A stretch of 64,000 nt of DNA from Chryseobacterium luteum. Lineage in GTDB: Bacteria; Bacteroidota; Bacteroidia; Flavobacteriales; Weeksellaceae. The DNA lies in assembly GCF_000737785.1 (NCBI RefSeq), contig NZ_JPRO01000014.1, positions 124,001 to 188,000 of the forward strand, given 5' to 3'. Made by a program: the position numbers and the translations under genes. The stretch's first letter is position 1; each line of letters begins with the position of its first letter. This document shows positions 1-7,885 of the stretch, in pieces. The notes below the pieces were generated by a model. That model was not told where the DNA came from. It searched no databases and saw nothing but the letters and a program-made list of their open reading frames with translations.

Positions 1-1
1 T

Positions 2-304
2 AAAACCAATTCATATGAATTTTCTTTTTCAGGAATTAAGAAACAATATAATCCTTTAGACTTTGAAAATATGCAGCCCAAGCCCATGGAGACTTCAAAA
101 AATAAATTGGATAAAGTATTTTTAGACTATTTTAATGATCCTTATAGAGAAATGAAATCCGGAAATATAAAAGCAAAATTCAAGGACGAACGTGGTAATG
201 ATATCGAACCCGATTTCAGGAAAATGACGAAAGAAACGCAGGACTATTTAATTAAAAAAAATAATCCAATAGAGCTTACAGATAGCATTCACTATCCAAA
301 ATAA
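2..304 (+). CDS. C-terminal end of an unknown protein (truncated by window edge)
   Basis: The reading frame is open from base 2 to a TAA at 304, so this is the last 100 residues of a gene that begins outside the window. An internal ATG at 71 is not needed as a start. The visible part is hydrophilic and rich in Lys, Asp, Glu and Asn, with no membrane segment and no motif I recognise. It ends in a short segment around IHYPK. No function is proposed. Confidence 0.6.
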   Translation, partial: KTNSYEFSFSGIKKQYNPLDFENMQPKPMETSKNKLDKVFLDYFNDPYREMKSGNIKAKFKDERGNDIEPDFRKMTKETQDYLIKKNNPIELTDSIHYPK

Positions 305-441
305 TCTGTAATACATACAGACCAACCAAGACTTTGAAACTAAAATCAATGATGCAAATCATTTTAATAGATCATCGTCAGATATCTGTCACCAAAAAAC
401 ATTCTCAAACTCTCAAACCCTCCCACACTCAAACCAAATCC

Positions 442-1746
442 TCACAAATCCGAAAAATACCCGTCCCGTTCATTTTCATATCTCCTGTTTTTTACTTCCC
501 CGATTTTCTGTTTCGTGTAAATGCTTTGGTGCCCCGAGAACATATAGGAAACCACACATGCAATAGCGATATAAACCCCGCATTCAGCCCCGAATAGCTC
601 AATTCCCATCAGCATGCAGGCCAGTGGAGTATTGGTAGCCCCCGCAAATACAGCGACAAATCCCATTCCTGCCAGCAGTCCAACCGGCAGCGGAATAAAA
701 ATAGATAAAGCACTTCCCAGTGTAGCTCCGATGAAAAACAAAGGAGTTACCTCACCGCCTTTAAATCCTGCCGAAAGTGTAACGACTGTAAAGACCATTT
801 TTAAAGCAAAATCATACAACGGGAGCTGCTTTTCAAAAGATTCAAGAATCACAGGAATGCCCAGTCCTATATATCTCGTTGTTCCTATGGCAAAAACGGC
901 AACAGCAACAATGATCCCGCCAATTACAGGACGGAATGGAGGATATTTGATCTTAGACTTAAAAACAGAACCTGCCCAATGGATCATTCTGCTGAAACCT
1001 GCAGCACAGATTCCAAAAGCGATTCCGGCAAGGATACTGTATAAAACAGGTAGGAATTCCAGTTTCGGAATAAGATCTATGTGGTAATGCGTATGCTTTA
1101 CATTCCAGAGGTTCGTGACTGAATCAGCCAGAACAGCTGATGCAAAAGCCGGGAAAATAGCATTATACCTTATTCTTCCAACCAGAAAAACTTCAAGCCC
1201 GAAAACTGCTCCGGCCAGCGGTGTTCCGAAAACAGACCCGAAACCTGCTGCAATGGCGGCGATGAGAAGAATCCTTCTTTCACTCTTGTCAAGCTTAAAA
1301 GGTTTGCTAAGCTGGTCTGCCATAGCTCCTGCCATCTGAAGTGCTGTTCCTTCGCGGCCCGCAGAACCACCGAATAAATGCGTAGCTATAGTTCCCAGAT
1401 AAACAAACGGTGCCATTTTGAATGGAATAGTCTCTTTCGGATCATGAATATTGTCAATCAGCAGGTTGTTTCCTGCTTCTACATCCTTTCCGTAGTAATA
1501 ATACAAAAGACCGATAAGAAAACCGGCAACAGGAAGCAGGGCAATGAGCCGGATATGATTTTCCCTGAAATGAGTTGCCCATTCCAAAGATACAAGGAAA
1601 CCCGCAGAAGCAGTTCCTGCCAAAATGCCAATGATGATACTGATACACAGCCACTTTATAATATAAGGCAGGGCAGGGTATTTTCTGAAAAAAAACAGGA
1701 TGTGAAAAATTGCTTTTTTAGATAATGTTCGTTGTGGTTTCGACAT
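442..1746 (-). CDS. CLC-family fluoride/proton antiporter (CLC-F type)
   Basis: A 434-residue CLC channel/transporter family membrane protein, probably exporting fluoride in exchange for protons at the inner membrane. The gating glutamate lies in GREGT (residues 130-134), where chloride-type CLCs have GREGP. The segment aligned with the chloride-type GSGIP motif reads GNNLL (92-96). A third signature, GFKGGEVTPLF, is at 327-337. From memory, GREGT/V in place of GREGP is a hallmark of the fluoride subclass. The decisive context is a fluoride riboswitch in the 5' leader (about 1780-1845) behind a clear promoter. It is the last gene of a leftward series but has its own promoter after the stop of the upstream gene. 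The alternative is an ordinary chloride CLC, which the riboswitch makes unlikely. Confidence 0.88.
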   Translation of the reverse strand: MSKPQRTLSKKAIFHILFFFRKYPALPYIIKWLCISIIIGILAGTASAGFLVSLEWATHFRENHIRLIALLPVAGFLIGLLYYYYGKDVEAGNNLLIDNIHDPKETIPFKMAPFVYLGTIATHLFGGSAGREGTALQMAGAMADQLSKPFKLDKSERRILLIAAIAAGFGSVFGTPLAGAVFGLEVFLVGRIRYNAIFPAFASAVLADSVTNLWNVKHTHYHIDLIPKLEFLPVLYSILAGIAFGICAAGFSRMIHWAGSVFKSKIKYPPFRPVIGGIIVAVAVFAIGTTRYIGLGIPVILESFEKQLPLYDFALKMVFTVVTLSAGFKGGEVTPLFFIGATLGSALSIFIPLPVGLLAGMGFVAVFAGATNTPLACMLMGIELFGAECGVYIAIACVVSYMFSGHQSIYTKQKIGEVKNRRYENERDGYFSDL

Positions 1747-1779
1747 AATAATCCTGATAAGTTATTCGTTAATAATCTC

Positions 1780-1845
1780 TTAATCAGGCGTCATCAGCTT
1801 CTGTAAAGCGGTTGGGTAAGGAAGAGCACCATTTCCTTTTGTCCT
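1780..1845 (-). promoter_or_regulatory. Fluoride riboswitch (crcB motif)
   Basis: Read on the minus strand, the leader has a GGAAATGGTGCTCTTCC block, then AACCGCTT, then AAGCTGATGACGCCTG. This matches the crcB-motif layout: a 5' stem, an ANCNGCY segment, and the highly conserved GCUGAUGNCNCC end. GCTT pairs with AAGC, and GGTG can pair with CGCC to form the pseudoknot helix. It sits just downstream of a TATATTTG promoter element and about 35 nt before the start of the CLC gene. Fluoride binding would be expected to switch on expression of the transporter. Confidence 0.9.
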
Positions 1846-1846
1846 G

Positions 1847-1854
1847 CAAATATA
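1847..1854 (-). promoter_or_regulatory. Promoter -7 element (TATATTTG) for the fluoride riboswitch/CLC unit
   Basis: The minus strand reads TATATTTG, a perfect match to the Bacteroidota -7 consensus TAnnTTTG. Transcription would begin close to 1842, exactly where the riboswitch starts. No convincing TTG -33 element was found at the usual distance. The promoter lies immediately after the upstream gene and slightly overlaps its 3' boundary region. Confidence 0.6.
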
Positions 1855-1858
1855 AACA

Positions 1859-2728
1859 TTATTTCAAAAAGAAACTGTTTTCAAGAATATACCTTTTGCT
1901 TATTTGGATACTTTCAAAAATATCTTTGTCACTTAAGTCCTGTTCTAGGAACCAATATTGAAGGCCTGCCTTTTCTTTTGCGCTGAATATTTTTTTGAAA
2001 TCAATCACTCCACTTCCGATTTCTGTAAAATCTTTCGTCCCCGCTTTCATATCTTTCACATGCCATAGAGGAAAACGGCCGGGATATTTTTCAAAATAAG
2101 TCAGGGGGTCAAATCCAGCCTTTGAAATCCAGTATAAATCCAGTTCCATTTTAACCAGGTCAGGAGACGTGTTTTCTAAAATAAAATCATAGACACTTTT
2201 GTGATCTTCCATTTTTTCAAATTCAAAATCGTGGTTATGATAAGCGAACTGAATTTTTGTGCTTTGGGTTATTTCACCGGATTTTTCAAGTAATTCAGGA
2301 AGCTTTTTATAGTTTTCAATGGTTCTTTCTTCAGGAAAAAGATAAGAGCATACCATATATCTGGAACCGATAAAATGCATGTCTTCTACAGCCTTTTCAA
2401 AGCCGTACAATAAAGTTCCCTCATCCTTATGGAACATACCTGTAGTATGGTGCGAGCTAATGACTTTTAAGCCGGTTTGCTGAAGGATAGTCCTGAACTC
2501 ATTTTTGTTTTTTCCGAAGAATGTACGGTTATATCCATAGATCTCCAGTTCTGTAAAACCCAACGAGGCCAGTTTTTCCAGTGCTTTCTCCGGGTTATCA
2601 GACATAGCATCCCGGATGGTATAAAGCTGAATGGCCAAAGGTTTCTTACGGCTGAGTTTAGAAATTCCACAGGAATATAAGCCCAGAAATCCTAATGATG
2701 AAAATTTAATGAAGTCTTTTCTCTGCAT
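1859..2728 (-). CDS. Sugar phosphate isomerase/epimerase-like TIM-barrel lipoprotein
   Basis: A 289-residue member of the AP-endonuclease-2-like TIM-barrel family (xylose isomerase-like). It begins with an export signal resembling Tat/lipoprotein signals (QRKDFIKF, then a hydrophobic stretch ending LYSC, Cys20). Family features include QLYTIRD near residue 35, the metal-site-like segments AYHNHDFEF and MELDLYW, and WHVKDM in the C-terminal half. It would act in the periplasm or at a membrane face on an unknown sugar. The start lies 2 bases beyond the thioesterase stop at 2731, so the two genes are probably cotranscribed. Confidence 0.75.
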   Translation of the reverse strand: MQRKDFIKFSSLGFLGLYSCGISKLSRKKPLAIQLYTIRDAMSDNPEKALEKLASLGFTELEIYGYNRTFFGKNKNEFRTILQQTGLKVISSHHTTGMFHKDEGTLLYGFEKAVEDMHFIGSRYMVCSYLFPEERTIENYKKLPELLEKSGEITQSTKIQFAYHNHDFEFEKMEDHKSVYDFILENTSPDLVKMELDLYWISKAGFDPLTYFEKYPGRFPLWHVKDMKAGTKDFTEIGSGVIDFKKIFSAKEKAGLQYWFLEQDLSDKDIFESIQISKRYILENSFFLK

Positions 2729-2730
2729 AC

Positions 2731-3198
2731 TTACAAAAAGGGTTTCATTTCATCCTCAATCTGTGTTCTCAGGTTCATCAGTCGTTTTGCGTACTCTTCC
2801 TGCTGTTTTTCCTCGTCTGTTTCAGGGACCCACGCAGGGACCGGCAGCTTTTTCCCGTTTTCATCCACCGCTACAAAAACAATAATACAGTGGGTTTTCT
2901 TATCAAAAGTAGGCTGTTTTAGGTTCCTTGAAAAAACATTGATTGAGATATGCATGCTCGATTTTCCGGTATAAATAACCTGTGCGTCTACTTTTACCAC
3001 TTCTCCGATCTTGATGGGCTCATAGAAACGGATTCCACCCACATAAACGGTTACTGAATAATTTCCGCTCCATGTCGTGGCGCACGCATAACCTGCCTGA
3101 TCAATCCATTTCATGACGCTTCCTCCATGTACGTTTCCCCCGTAATTCACATCTGAAGGCTCTGAAATAAACTGAAAAGTGATAGGCTTGTTCTGCAT
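2731..3198 (-). CDS. Acyl-CoA thioesterase, hotdog fold
   Basis: A 155-residue cytosolic protein of the acyl-CoA hydrolase (YciA/BACH) hotdog family, which hydrolyses acyl-CoA to fatty acid and CoA. The diagnostic segment is DVNYGGNVHGGSVMKWID (residues 17-34), with the catalytic Asp in WID. This is followed by the β-strand block with VTVYVGGIRF. Length is normal for a single-domain family member. It is the first gene of a leftward pair with the sugar-isomerase-like lipoprotein; no functional link between the two is evident. Confidence 0.85.
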   Translation of the reverse strand: MQNKPITFQFISEPSDVNYGGNVHGGSVMKWIDQAGYACATTWSGNYSVTVYVGGIRFYEPIKIGEVVKVDAQVIYTGKSSMHISINVFSRNLKQPTFDKKTHCIIVFVAVDENGKKLPVPAWVPETDEEKQQEEYAKRLMNLRTQIEDEMKPFL

Positions 3199-3254
3199 CT
3201 TTATAAAATTTGAATAAAGTTATTTAATAATTTCCAGAATCTTAGATTAAATCC

Positions 3255-3262
3255 TACTTTTG
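3255..3262 (+). promoter_or_regulatory. Promoter -7 element (TACTTTTG) for the ArsC-like gene
   Basis: TACTTTTG matches TAnnTTTG exactly and lies 58 nt before the ATG at 3320. No good -33 TTG is seen at 17-23 nt upstream, so the call rests on the -7 box and its location in the divergent intergenic region. Confidence 0.4.
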
Positions 3263-3319
3263 AAAGACAAAACTTCAATGAAGAAGGAAATTTAACAAAT
3301 AACAGATTTAAAAGTAACA

Positions 3320-3667
3320 ATGAAGAAAGTATTTTATCTCAATACATGCGATACATGCAGAAAAATTTTAGCAAAATTTAACCTTACCGGCTGGGAACTC
3401 CGGGAGATCAAAAAAGAGCCGCTCACTAAAGAGGAACTGGCTGCTATGCATAAAAAAACACAATCATACGAAGCTTTATTCAATAAAAAATCCACACAGA
3501 TCAAATTAAGAGAGCTGGATGTGAAATCTCTTGAAGAAAAAGATTTCGAAGAATTGCTGCTGGACCATTATACATTTTTAAAACGTCCTGTTTTTCTTAC
3601 AGACAATGAAATTTTTGTAGGGAATGATAAGAAAAATCTTGAAGCTTTGAGAGAATTTTTTACGTAA
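3320..3667 (+). CDS. ArsC-family thioredoxin-like reductase
   Basis: A 115-residue protein of the ArsC/Spx/YffB superfamily. It starts with a β-strand and the motif TCDTCRK (residues 9-15), placing the catalytic-type Cys in a CxxC. The KKEP and later RPVFLTDN segments fit the family, in which a cis-proline loop (RP) precedes the last strand. It may reduce arsenate or another thiol substrate. No ars regulator, efflux pump or other resistance gene is adjacent, so arsenate is not supported by context. Length is typical of the YffB/ArsC small forms. Confidence 0.75.
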   Translation: MKKVFYLNTCDTCRKILAKFNLTGWELREIKKEPLTKEELAAMHKKTQSYEALFNKKSTQIKLRELDVKSLEEKDFEELLLDHYTFLKRPVFLTDNEIFVGNDKKNLEALREFFT

Positions 3668-3671
3668 GTGA

Positions 3672-4016
3672 ATGAAATACCTGATTTCCATACTGCTTTT
3701 TATTTCTTTCAGCCTTGCGGGGCAAACGGTTTATAAAACACCTTCAGGAATGAAGTATCATCTTTCATCATGCAGAATGGTGAAAAATGTTTCATCCGGA
3801 CTTGAAATAAGTGAAGCACTGGTAATTGGGCTGCAACCCTGTAAAATCTGCAATCCTCCCAAAGCATCCGTGTATGGAATTGCTTCCGGTTCTAAAAAAG
3901 TAAACGGCACAAATAAAGGAAATCAGTGCCTGGGAAGAACAAAAGCAGGGACAAGATGTAAACATTATACCCGTATTGGAAATGATTACTGTTTTCAGCA
4001 TGTACCCGGGAAATAA
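3672..4016 (+). CDS. Secreted Cys-rich protein with C-terminal zinc-finger-like motif
   Basis: A 114-residue protein with a signal peptide (residues 1-17, cleavage likely after ...SLAG/Q). It starts 4 nt after the ArsC-like stop, so it is probably cotranscribed. The middle has a C-x(n)-CKIC pattern resembling small metal-binding domains. The C-terminal block QCLGRTKAGTRC...YCFQH has C-x8-C-x12-C-x2-H spacing and resembles small domains of unknown function found in Bacteroidota exported proteins (DUF5763-like, from memory). Function unknown; zinc binding is inference. Confidence 0.65.
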   Translation: MKYLISILLFISFSLAGQTVYKTPSGMKYHLSSCRMVKNVSSGLEISEALVIGLQPCKICNPPKASVYGIASGSKKVNGTNKGNQCLGRTKAGTRCKHYTRIGNDYCFQHVPGK

Positions 4017-4106
4017 TTGTTTTTAAAGTTTTTGTGATCAATATTTTCTGATTTATTTTAATGATTTAATTATTAAATACTTATATTTAGTGTTACCAAA
4101 AAAAAT

Positions 4107-4301
4107 ATGATCATGACAACAAAATTTTTAAAAACAAAGAATCTTAACAGATCAGCATTAAAAAAAATTAATGGGGCAGGCAAGGTCCTGGTTGTAAATT
4201 GCTTTACACTTTGCGGTCCTGGAGGTGGTGTTATTTCCAACAGACCGGGAATGGGAGATGCCTGTAATCCGGACAGATCTATCTGCTGTGTCTGTTATTA
4301 A
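4107..4301 (+). CDS. Cys-rich peptide precursor with double-glycine-like leader (bacteriocin-like)
   Basis: A 64-residue peptide (62 if the in-frame ATG at 4113 is used). The N-terminal half is a leader, NLNRSALKKINGAG (12-25), resembling the leaders of Bacteroidota bacteriocin-like precursors that are cut after a Gly pair. The core has six cysteines (32, 36, 53, 60, 61, 63), is Gly/Pro rich and ends in CCVCY. It is a lone gene followed by a strong terminator. A second peptide at 60358-60525 shares the leader and the distance to the first Cys-x3-Cys. No transporter or peptidase gene lies nearby. Activity as a toxin is inference; a signalling or structural peptide is possible. Confidence 0.7.
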   Translation: MIMTTKFLKTKNLNRSALKKINGAGKVLVVNCFTLCGPGGGVISNRPGMGDACNPDRSICCVCY

Positions 4302-4308
4302 CAACTAA

Positions 4309-4338
4309 AAAGAGACTGTAAAAACTACAGTCTCTTTT
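4309..4338. terminator. Bidirectional terminator between the Cys-rich peptide and gcvT
   Basis: A 12-bp perfect stem, AAAGAGACTGTA pairing with TACAGTCTCTTT around an AAAAC loop, flanked by A- and T-rich tracts. It can terminate the peptide gene on the plus strand and gcvT on the minus strand. Confidence 0.85.
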
Positions 4339-4360
4339 ATTTGAATATCTTTTGAACATA

Positions 4361-5437
4361 TTATACGAAAGGAGTTTTCACTACTTTTGCAGGAATGTTC
4401 TTATTTCTTACCTGGATAAAGATTTCAGAGTCAAGTTTGAAGTGAGGCTTGTCTACATAAGCCAGACCCAGACCGATCTTTTTCATTGGTGACTGTGTTC
4501 CTGATGTTACTTTACCAATCACATTTCCTTCTGCGTCCACTACAGGATAATCATGCCTTGGAACCCCTTTGTCCTGAAGCTCAAAGCCTACTAATTTCCT
4601 CGTAATACCTTCTTCTTTTTGCTTTGCAAATGTATCTTTGGAAACAAAATCCTTATCAAACTTTGTGATCCATCCTAATCCTGCTTCAATAGGCGAAGTG
4701 GTATCATCAATGTCGTTTCCGTAAAGGCAGAAGCCCTTTTCCAATCTTAAAGTATCTCTTGCGGCAAGTCCGGCAGGAATAATTCCTTCTGCTTCACCGG
4801 CATTCATGATCGCATCCCAAAGCTGTACAGCGTTTTCATTGCTGAAATAGATCTCAAAACCGCCGCTTCCCGTATAACCGGTATTCGAAATAATCACATT
4901 GTTTACTCCGGCAACGCTTCCCACCGTAAAGTTATAGTAAGGAATCTCAGAAAGATTAGTTTCCGTAAGCTTCTGTAAGATCTCCGTAGCTTTAGGCCCC
5001 TGGACAGCTAATAATGACATATCATCGGATGCATTGGTCATTTTAGCACCAAAAGTGTTGTATTTGGATATGTGGTTCCAGTCCTTATCTATATTTGATG
5101 CATTTACCACCACAAAATACTTATCGTCTTCCATTTTGTATACAATAAGGTCATCCACGATTCCTCCGTTTTCATTAGGGAGACATGAATATTGGGCTTT
5201 CCCGTTTTCCAAGGCATCTACATTATTGGTTGTAACAAACTGTAAAAGGTCTTTGGATCCCGGTCCCTCAATAAAAAACTGTCCCATGTGCGACACATCG
5301 AACAATCCTGCTTTTTCTCTTACGGCAAAATGTTCTTCCGTTACACCAGAATACTGTACAGGCATTTCAAAACCTGCAAAAGGTACGATTTTAGCGCCCA
5401 AAGAAACGTGTTTATCGTATAAGGCTGTTTTCTTCAT
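4361..5437 (-). CDS. gcvT: Aminomethyltransferase, glycine cleavage T protein
   Basis: A 358-residue tetrahydrofolate-dependent aminomethyltransferase. It takes the aminomethyl group from lipoylated H protein and makes 5,10-methylene-THF and ammonia. It aligns over the full expected length: [10 protein letters not shown] near the start, DVSHMGQF, the folate-site region [12 protein letters not shown], then [18 protein letters not shown] and the C-terminal barrel. It is the third gene of an idi - hypothetical - gcvT unit with short gaps (3 and 9 nt). No glycine riboswitch is visible in front of the operon. Other gcv genes are not in the window. Confidence 0.97.
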   Translation of the reverse strand: MKKTALYDKHVSLGAKIVPFAGFEMPVQYSGVTEEHFAVREKAGLFDVSHMGQFFIEGPGSKDLLQFVTTNNVDALENGKAQYSCLPNENGGIVDDLIVYKMEDDKYFVVVNASNIDKDWNHISKYNTFGAKMTNASDDMSLLAVQGPKATEILQKLTETNLSEIPYYNFTVGSVAGVNNVIISNTGYTGSGGFEIYFSNENAVQLWDAIMNAGEAEGIIPAGLAARDTLRLEKGFCLYGNDIDDTTSPIEAGLGWITKFDKDFVSKDTFAKQKEEGITRKLVGFELQDKGVPRHDYPVVDAEGNVIGKVTSGTQSPMKKIGLGLAYVDKPHFKLDSEIFIQVRNKNIPAKVVKTPFV

Positions 5438-5446
5438 TTTTAATTC

Positions 5447-5917
5447 TTATTTCTTTATTTTAAAGCTGTTGAAAGTTTCGTTAAAAAGACTCATATAATT
5501 TCCGTTCCAGAATTTCTGGCCACAGTTGATGGAAACCAGATAGAGGTTTTTGTCTTTATGGAAAGCCCTGGTCACCCAGAAAAGTTTCTCTTTTTCATCA
5601 AAATACTCGTAAGAATATTCTGTATATCCTTTTCTGCCATTGCTTTCTTTTATTTTGCTCTCCTGATCCCGGGACTTATAAAGGTCCAGAATGAATTTTT
5701 TCATTTCCGCCTTTGGAAGATTCAGATCGTGGTATTCTGAAATGGTAATGGCACCGATTTCGCTGGAAGGGAAAATGTTGACAATATCGCTGTCATTGGT
5801 AGATCTCCAGCCTTCGGGGACGTTGATAGAGTAGCCGGGACTGTCATAAACCTTTGCTTTTTGGGCAAAAAACAGACTTGCCGATAAAAAAGCGGATACC
5901 CATAATATTTTTTTCAT
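5447..5917 (-). CDS. Secreted PsbP/DUF1795-like hypothetical protein
   Basis: A 156-residue protein with a signal peptide (cleavage likely after ...SLFFA/Q, about residue 18). The mature part starts with a strand and SINVPEGW, reminiscent of the PsbP/DcrB-like α/β fold in which a short peptide or lipoprotein presents a curved sheet. It lies between idi and gcvT with gaps of 3 and 9 nt and is likely cotranscribed. The function is unknown and its linkage to folate or isoprenoid metabolism may be incidental. Confidence 0.6.
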   Translation of the reverse strand: MKKILWVSAFLSASLFFAQKAKVYDSPGYSINVPEGWRSTNDSDIVNIFPSSEIGAITISEYHDLNLPKAEMKKFILDLYKSRDQESKIKESNGRKGYTEYSYEYFDEKEKLFWVTRAFHKDKNLYLVSINCGQKFWNGNYMSLFNETFNSFKIKK

Positions 5918-5920
5918 CGC

Positions 5921-6430
5921 TTAAAAATGGTGTTTATATTCTTCAAGGATAATTTTAAACCACTCTGTGAAATTTTCAGGATTTTTAGTGATTTCTTTAT
6001 CAAGTTCTTCCATGGAAATGAATCTTACTTCTTCCACTTCTTCCTTATTCAAATCGAAATCAGCTTCATAATTTCCTACAAACACGTGGTCGAGTTCATT
6101 TTCCCAAAGACCTCCTCCTACATCTGCTTTATAGATAAAGTAGAACTTTTCTGAAAGCTCCGTTTCAATGCCCAGTTCTTCTTTTATCCTGCGTCCGGCA
6201 GCTTGAAGATAGGTCTCATTCTCTCTTGGATGGGAGCATACTGCATTAGTCCATTTACCGGGAGAATGGTATTTTCCCGGTGCTCTTTTCTGGAGCAGCA
6301 TCTCACCTTTGCTGTTGAAGAGAAATACAGAAAATGCACGGTGCAGGACACCATTGATGTGGGCCTGCTGTTTATCCATAAGACCCAGAACTTCATCTTC
6401 AGGATTTACTAAAACTACAAATTCTTCCAT
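5921..6430 (-). CDS. idi: Isopentenyl-diphosphate delta-isomerase (type 1, Nudix)
   Basis: A 169-residue enzyme interconverting isopentenyl and dimethylallyl diphosphate. It shows GKWTNAVCSHP (catalytic Cys), the Nudix-like helix with RRIKEELGI, and WENELDHVF with the metal-binding Glu. The frame is open 24 codons further upstream, but I chose the ATG at 6430 because a TACATTTG promoter box sits at 6436-6443, inside that extension, and because family members begin near EEFVVLVN. First gene of the idi-hypothetical-gcvT operon. Confidence 0.93.
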   Translation of the reverse strand: MEEFVVLVNPEDEVLGLMDKQQAHINGVLHRAFSVFLFNSKGEMLLQKRAPGKYHSPGKWTNAVCSHPRENETYLQAAGRRIKEELGIETELSEKFYFIYKADVGGGLWENELDHVFVGNYEADFDLNKEEVEEVRFISMEELDKEITKNPENFTEWFKIILEEYKHHF

Positions 6431-6435
6431 TTCTA

Positions 6436-6443
6436 CAAATGTA
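6436..6443 (-). promoter_or_regulatory. Promoter -7 element (TACATTTG) for idi operon
   Basis: On the minus strand TACATTTG fits TAnnTTTG and ends 5 nt before the idi ATG. Transcription would begin at or just before the start codon, giving a leaderless or very short-leader mRNA. No clear -33 TTG is present. Confidence 0.45.
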
Positions 6444-6622
6444 AGCCTAATAAATGTATTTTGAAAATTTTTAGAGAACATCATATCACATACCATGAAC
6501 ACTGTAAAATTTACAATATGAAAAGAATCGTACAGTTAAAAGGCGATGCAAAACTGTTCTTTGATATAAAAATAATTATCTCAAAATGAATAAAGGTTTT
6601 ATGCTATAATAAGATAGTATTT

Positions 6623-7150
6623 GCCACGAATGCACGAATAAATATCACGGGATAAAAATATTAGTGTATTCGTGGCAATATGGGTATTTACTTGAATCTT
6701 TAAAGAAATACTTCCCAGAAAAAAAATATAGAACTCACTTCCGGTATTTCCTTAATGAATGCACAAATAAATAAGTTATCACGGCATAAAAATATTAGTG
6801 TATTCGTGGCAATATGGGTATTTTACTTGAATCTTTAAAGAAATGTTTCTTAGAAAAAAAATTATAGAACTTACTTCCGGTATTTCCTTAATGAATGCAC
6901 AAATAAATATCACGGGATAAAAATATTAGTGTATTCGTGGCAATATGGGTATTTAATTGAAGCTCTAAAGAAATACTTCCCAGAAAAAAAATATAGAACT
7001 CACTTCCGGTATTTCCTTAATGAATGCACAAATAAATATCACGGGATAAAAATATTAGTGTATTCATGGCAATATGAGGATTTCACCTGAAGTTAATACT
7101 TCTCAGAAAAAAAGAAATTGTAGAACTCACTTTTGATACTTAATGAATCC
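6623..7150. repeat. Four-copy ~130-bp tandem repeat array, non-coding
   Basis: The segment TATTCGTGGCAATATGGGTA recurs with its first matching bases at about 6671, 6805, 6936 and (as CATGGC, more diverged) 7065, giving spacings of 134, 131 and 129 bp. Each unit also carries ATCACGGGATAAAAATATTAG, the block AACTCACTTCCGGTATTTC and AATGAATGCACAAATAAAT. The first unit opens with GCCACGAATGCACGAAT, which is inverted relative to ATTCGTGGC, so that unit can form a hairpin. Units 1-3 are nearly identical; unit 4 is decayed. No reading frame runs through the units. It fills most of the 950-bp gap between idi and the HAD gene. Confidence 0.85.
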
Positions 7151-7334
7151 TCTGAGTTATTTACGGATCAGTTTGGGAGATAAACTTTAATTTCAGACCC
7201 AATGTATAAGAATTTAAATCACACTAAAAACGGAATAAAATTAACTAAAGCTAAATAAACAATAATATATTGTTTATTTTATTCATTAAATTACGCTTTT
7301 TGTGGTGTATTTTTAACATAAATCAAATTTGATA

Positions 7335-7364
7335 TTGGCCCTAAAGGTAAAAACCGTAACTTTG
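7335..7364 (+). promoter_or_regulatory. Promoter for the HAD-family gene
   Basis: TTG at 7335-7337, a 19-nt spacer, then TAACTTTG at 7357-7364, a full match to the Bacteroidota -33/-7 consensus. The start codon is at 7382, giving a leader of roughly 10 nt. Confidence 0.7.
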
Positions 7365-7381
7365 CATTTCAAAATTTAAGG

Positions 7382-7786
7382 ATGGAATTAGAATATAAAG
7401 AGCATATAAGTCCTATTCTTAAGGACGGGGTAAAAAATTATCTGATAGACATAGACGGTACCATTACAGACGATGTTCCGAACGAAGAACCGGAAAGAAT
7501 GGTTACCTGCAAACCTTATCCTGATGCACTGGAAACCATCAACAAATGGTATGACGAAGGACATCAGATCTGTTTCTTCACTTCAAGAACGGAAAACCTG
7601 AAACAGATTACCATCGACTGGCTGGATAACAACGGCTTCAAATACCACAGTGTGCTCTGCGGAAAACCGAGAGGAGGAAACTATCACTGGATAGACAATC
7701 ATCTGGTAAGAGCTACAAGATACAAAGGTAGGTTCACAGACCTTGTAGAAAAGCAGGTTACCATTGAAGTTTTCAAAGAAGATTAA
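7382..7786 (+). CDS. HAD-superfamily phosphatase-like protein
   Basis: A 134-residue HAD-like protein. The nucleophile motif is DIDGTITDD (residues 23-31), followed by FFTSR (motif II-like Thr/Ser), and WIDNH in the C-terminal part. It is short and has no large cap domain, so it may act on a sizable substrate or on a sugar phosphate; members have been annotated in databases as phosphoheptose-isomerase-related, which I cannot support from sequence. It has a consensus promoter and lies about 100 nt upstream of the serA-like gene. Confidence 0.7.
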   Translation: MELEYKEHISPILKDGVKNYLIDIDGTITDDVPNEEPERMVTCKPYPDALETINKWYDEGHQICFFTSRTENLKQITIDWLDNNGFKYHSVLCGKPRGGNYHWIDNHLVRATRYKGRFTDLVEKQVTIEVFKED

Positions 7787-7885
7787 GAAAACATATACAG
7801 AGATTTAAAAATTGAATGATAAAAGTGTACACACTGAAATTCTTTAATTTTTAAATCTTTTCACTTTTTAATATCAATTGTATTT

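Noticed and set aside
614-1087. A 157-codon plus-strand open frame
   Set aside because: It is antisense to the CLC gene, low in coding character, and explained by the complementary reading of a real gene.
3320-3667. Arsenic resistance operon
   Set aside because: Only an ArsC-like protein is present; there is no ArsR, ArsB or Acr3 nearby.
5921-6502. 24-residue N-terminal extension of Idi
   Set aside because: It would cover the TACATTTG promoter element, and Idi proteins begin close to the ATG at 6430.
5438-6520. Glycine riboswitch for gcvT
   Set aside because: gcvT lies third in an operon headed by idi, and no tandem glycine-aptamer-like structure precedes idi.
6623-7150. CRISPR array
   Set aside because: The units are ~130 bp and nearly identical throughout, with no 20-40 bp repeat separated by unique spacers, and there are no cas genes.
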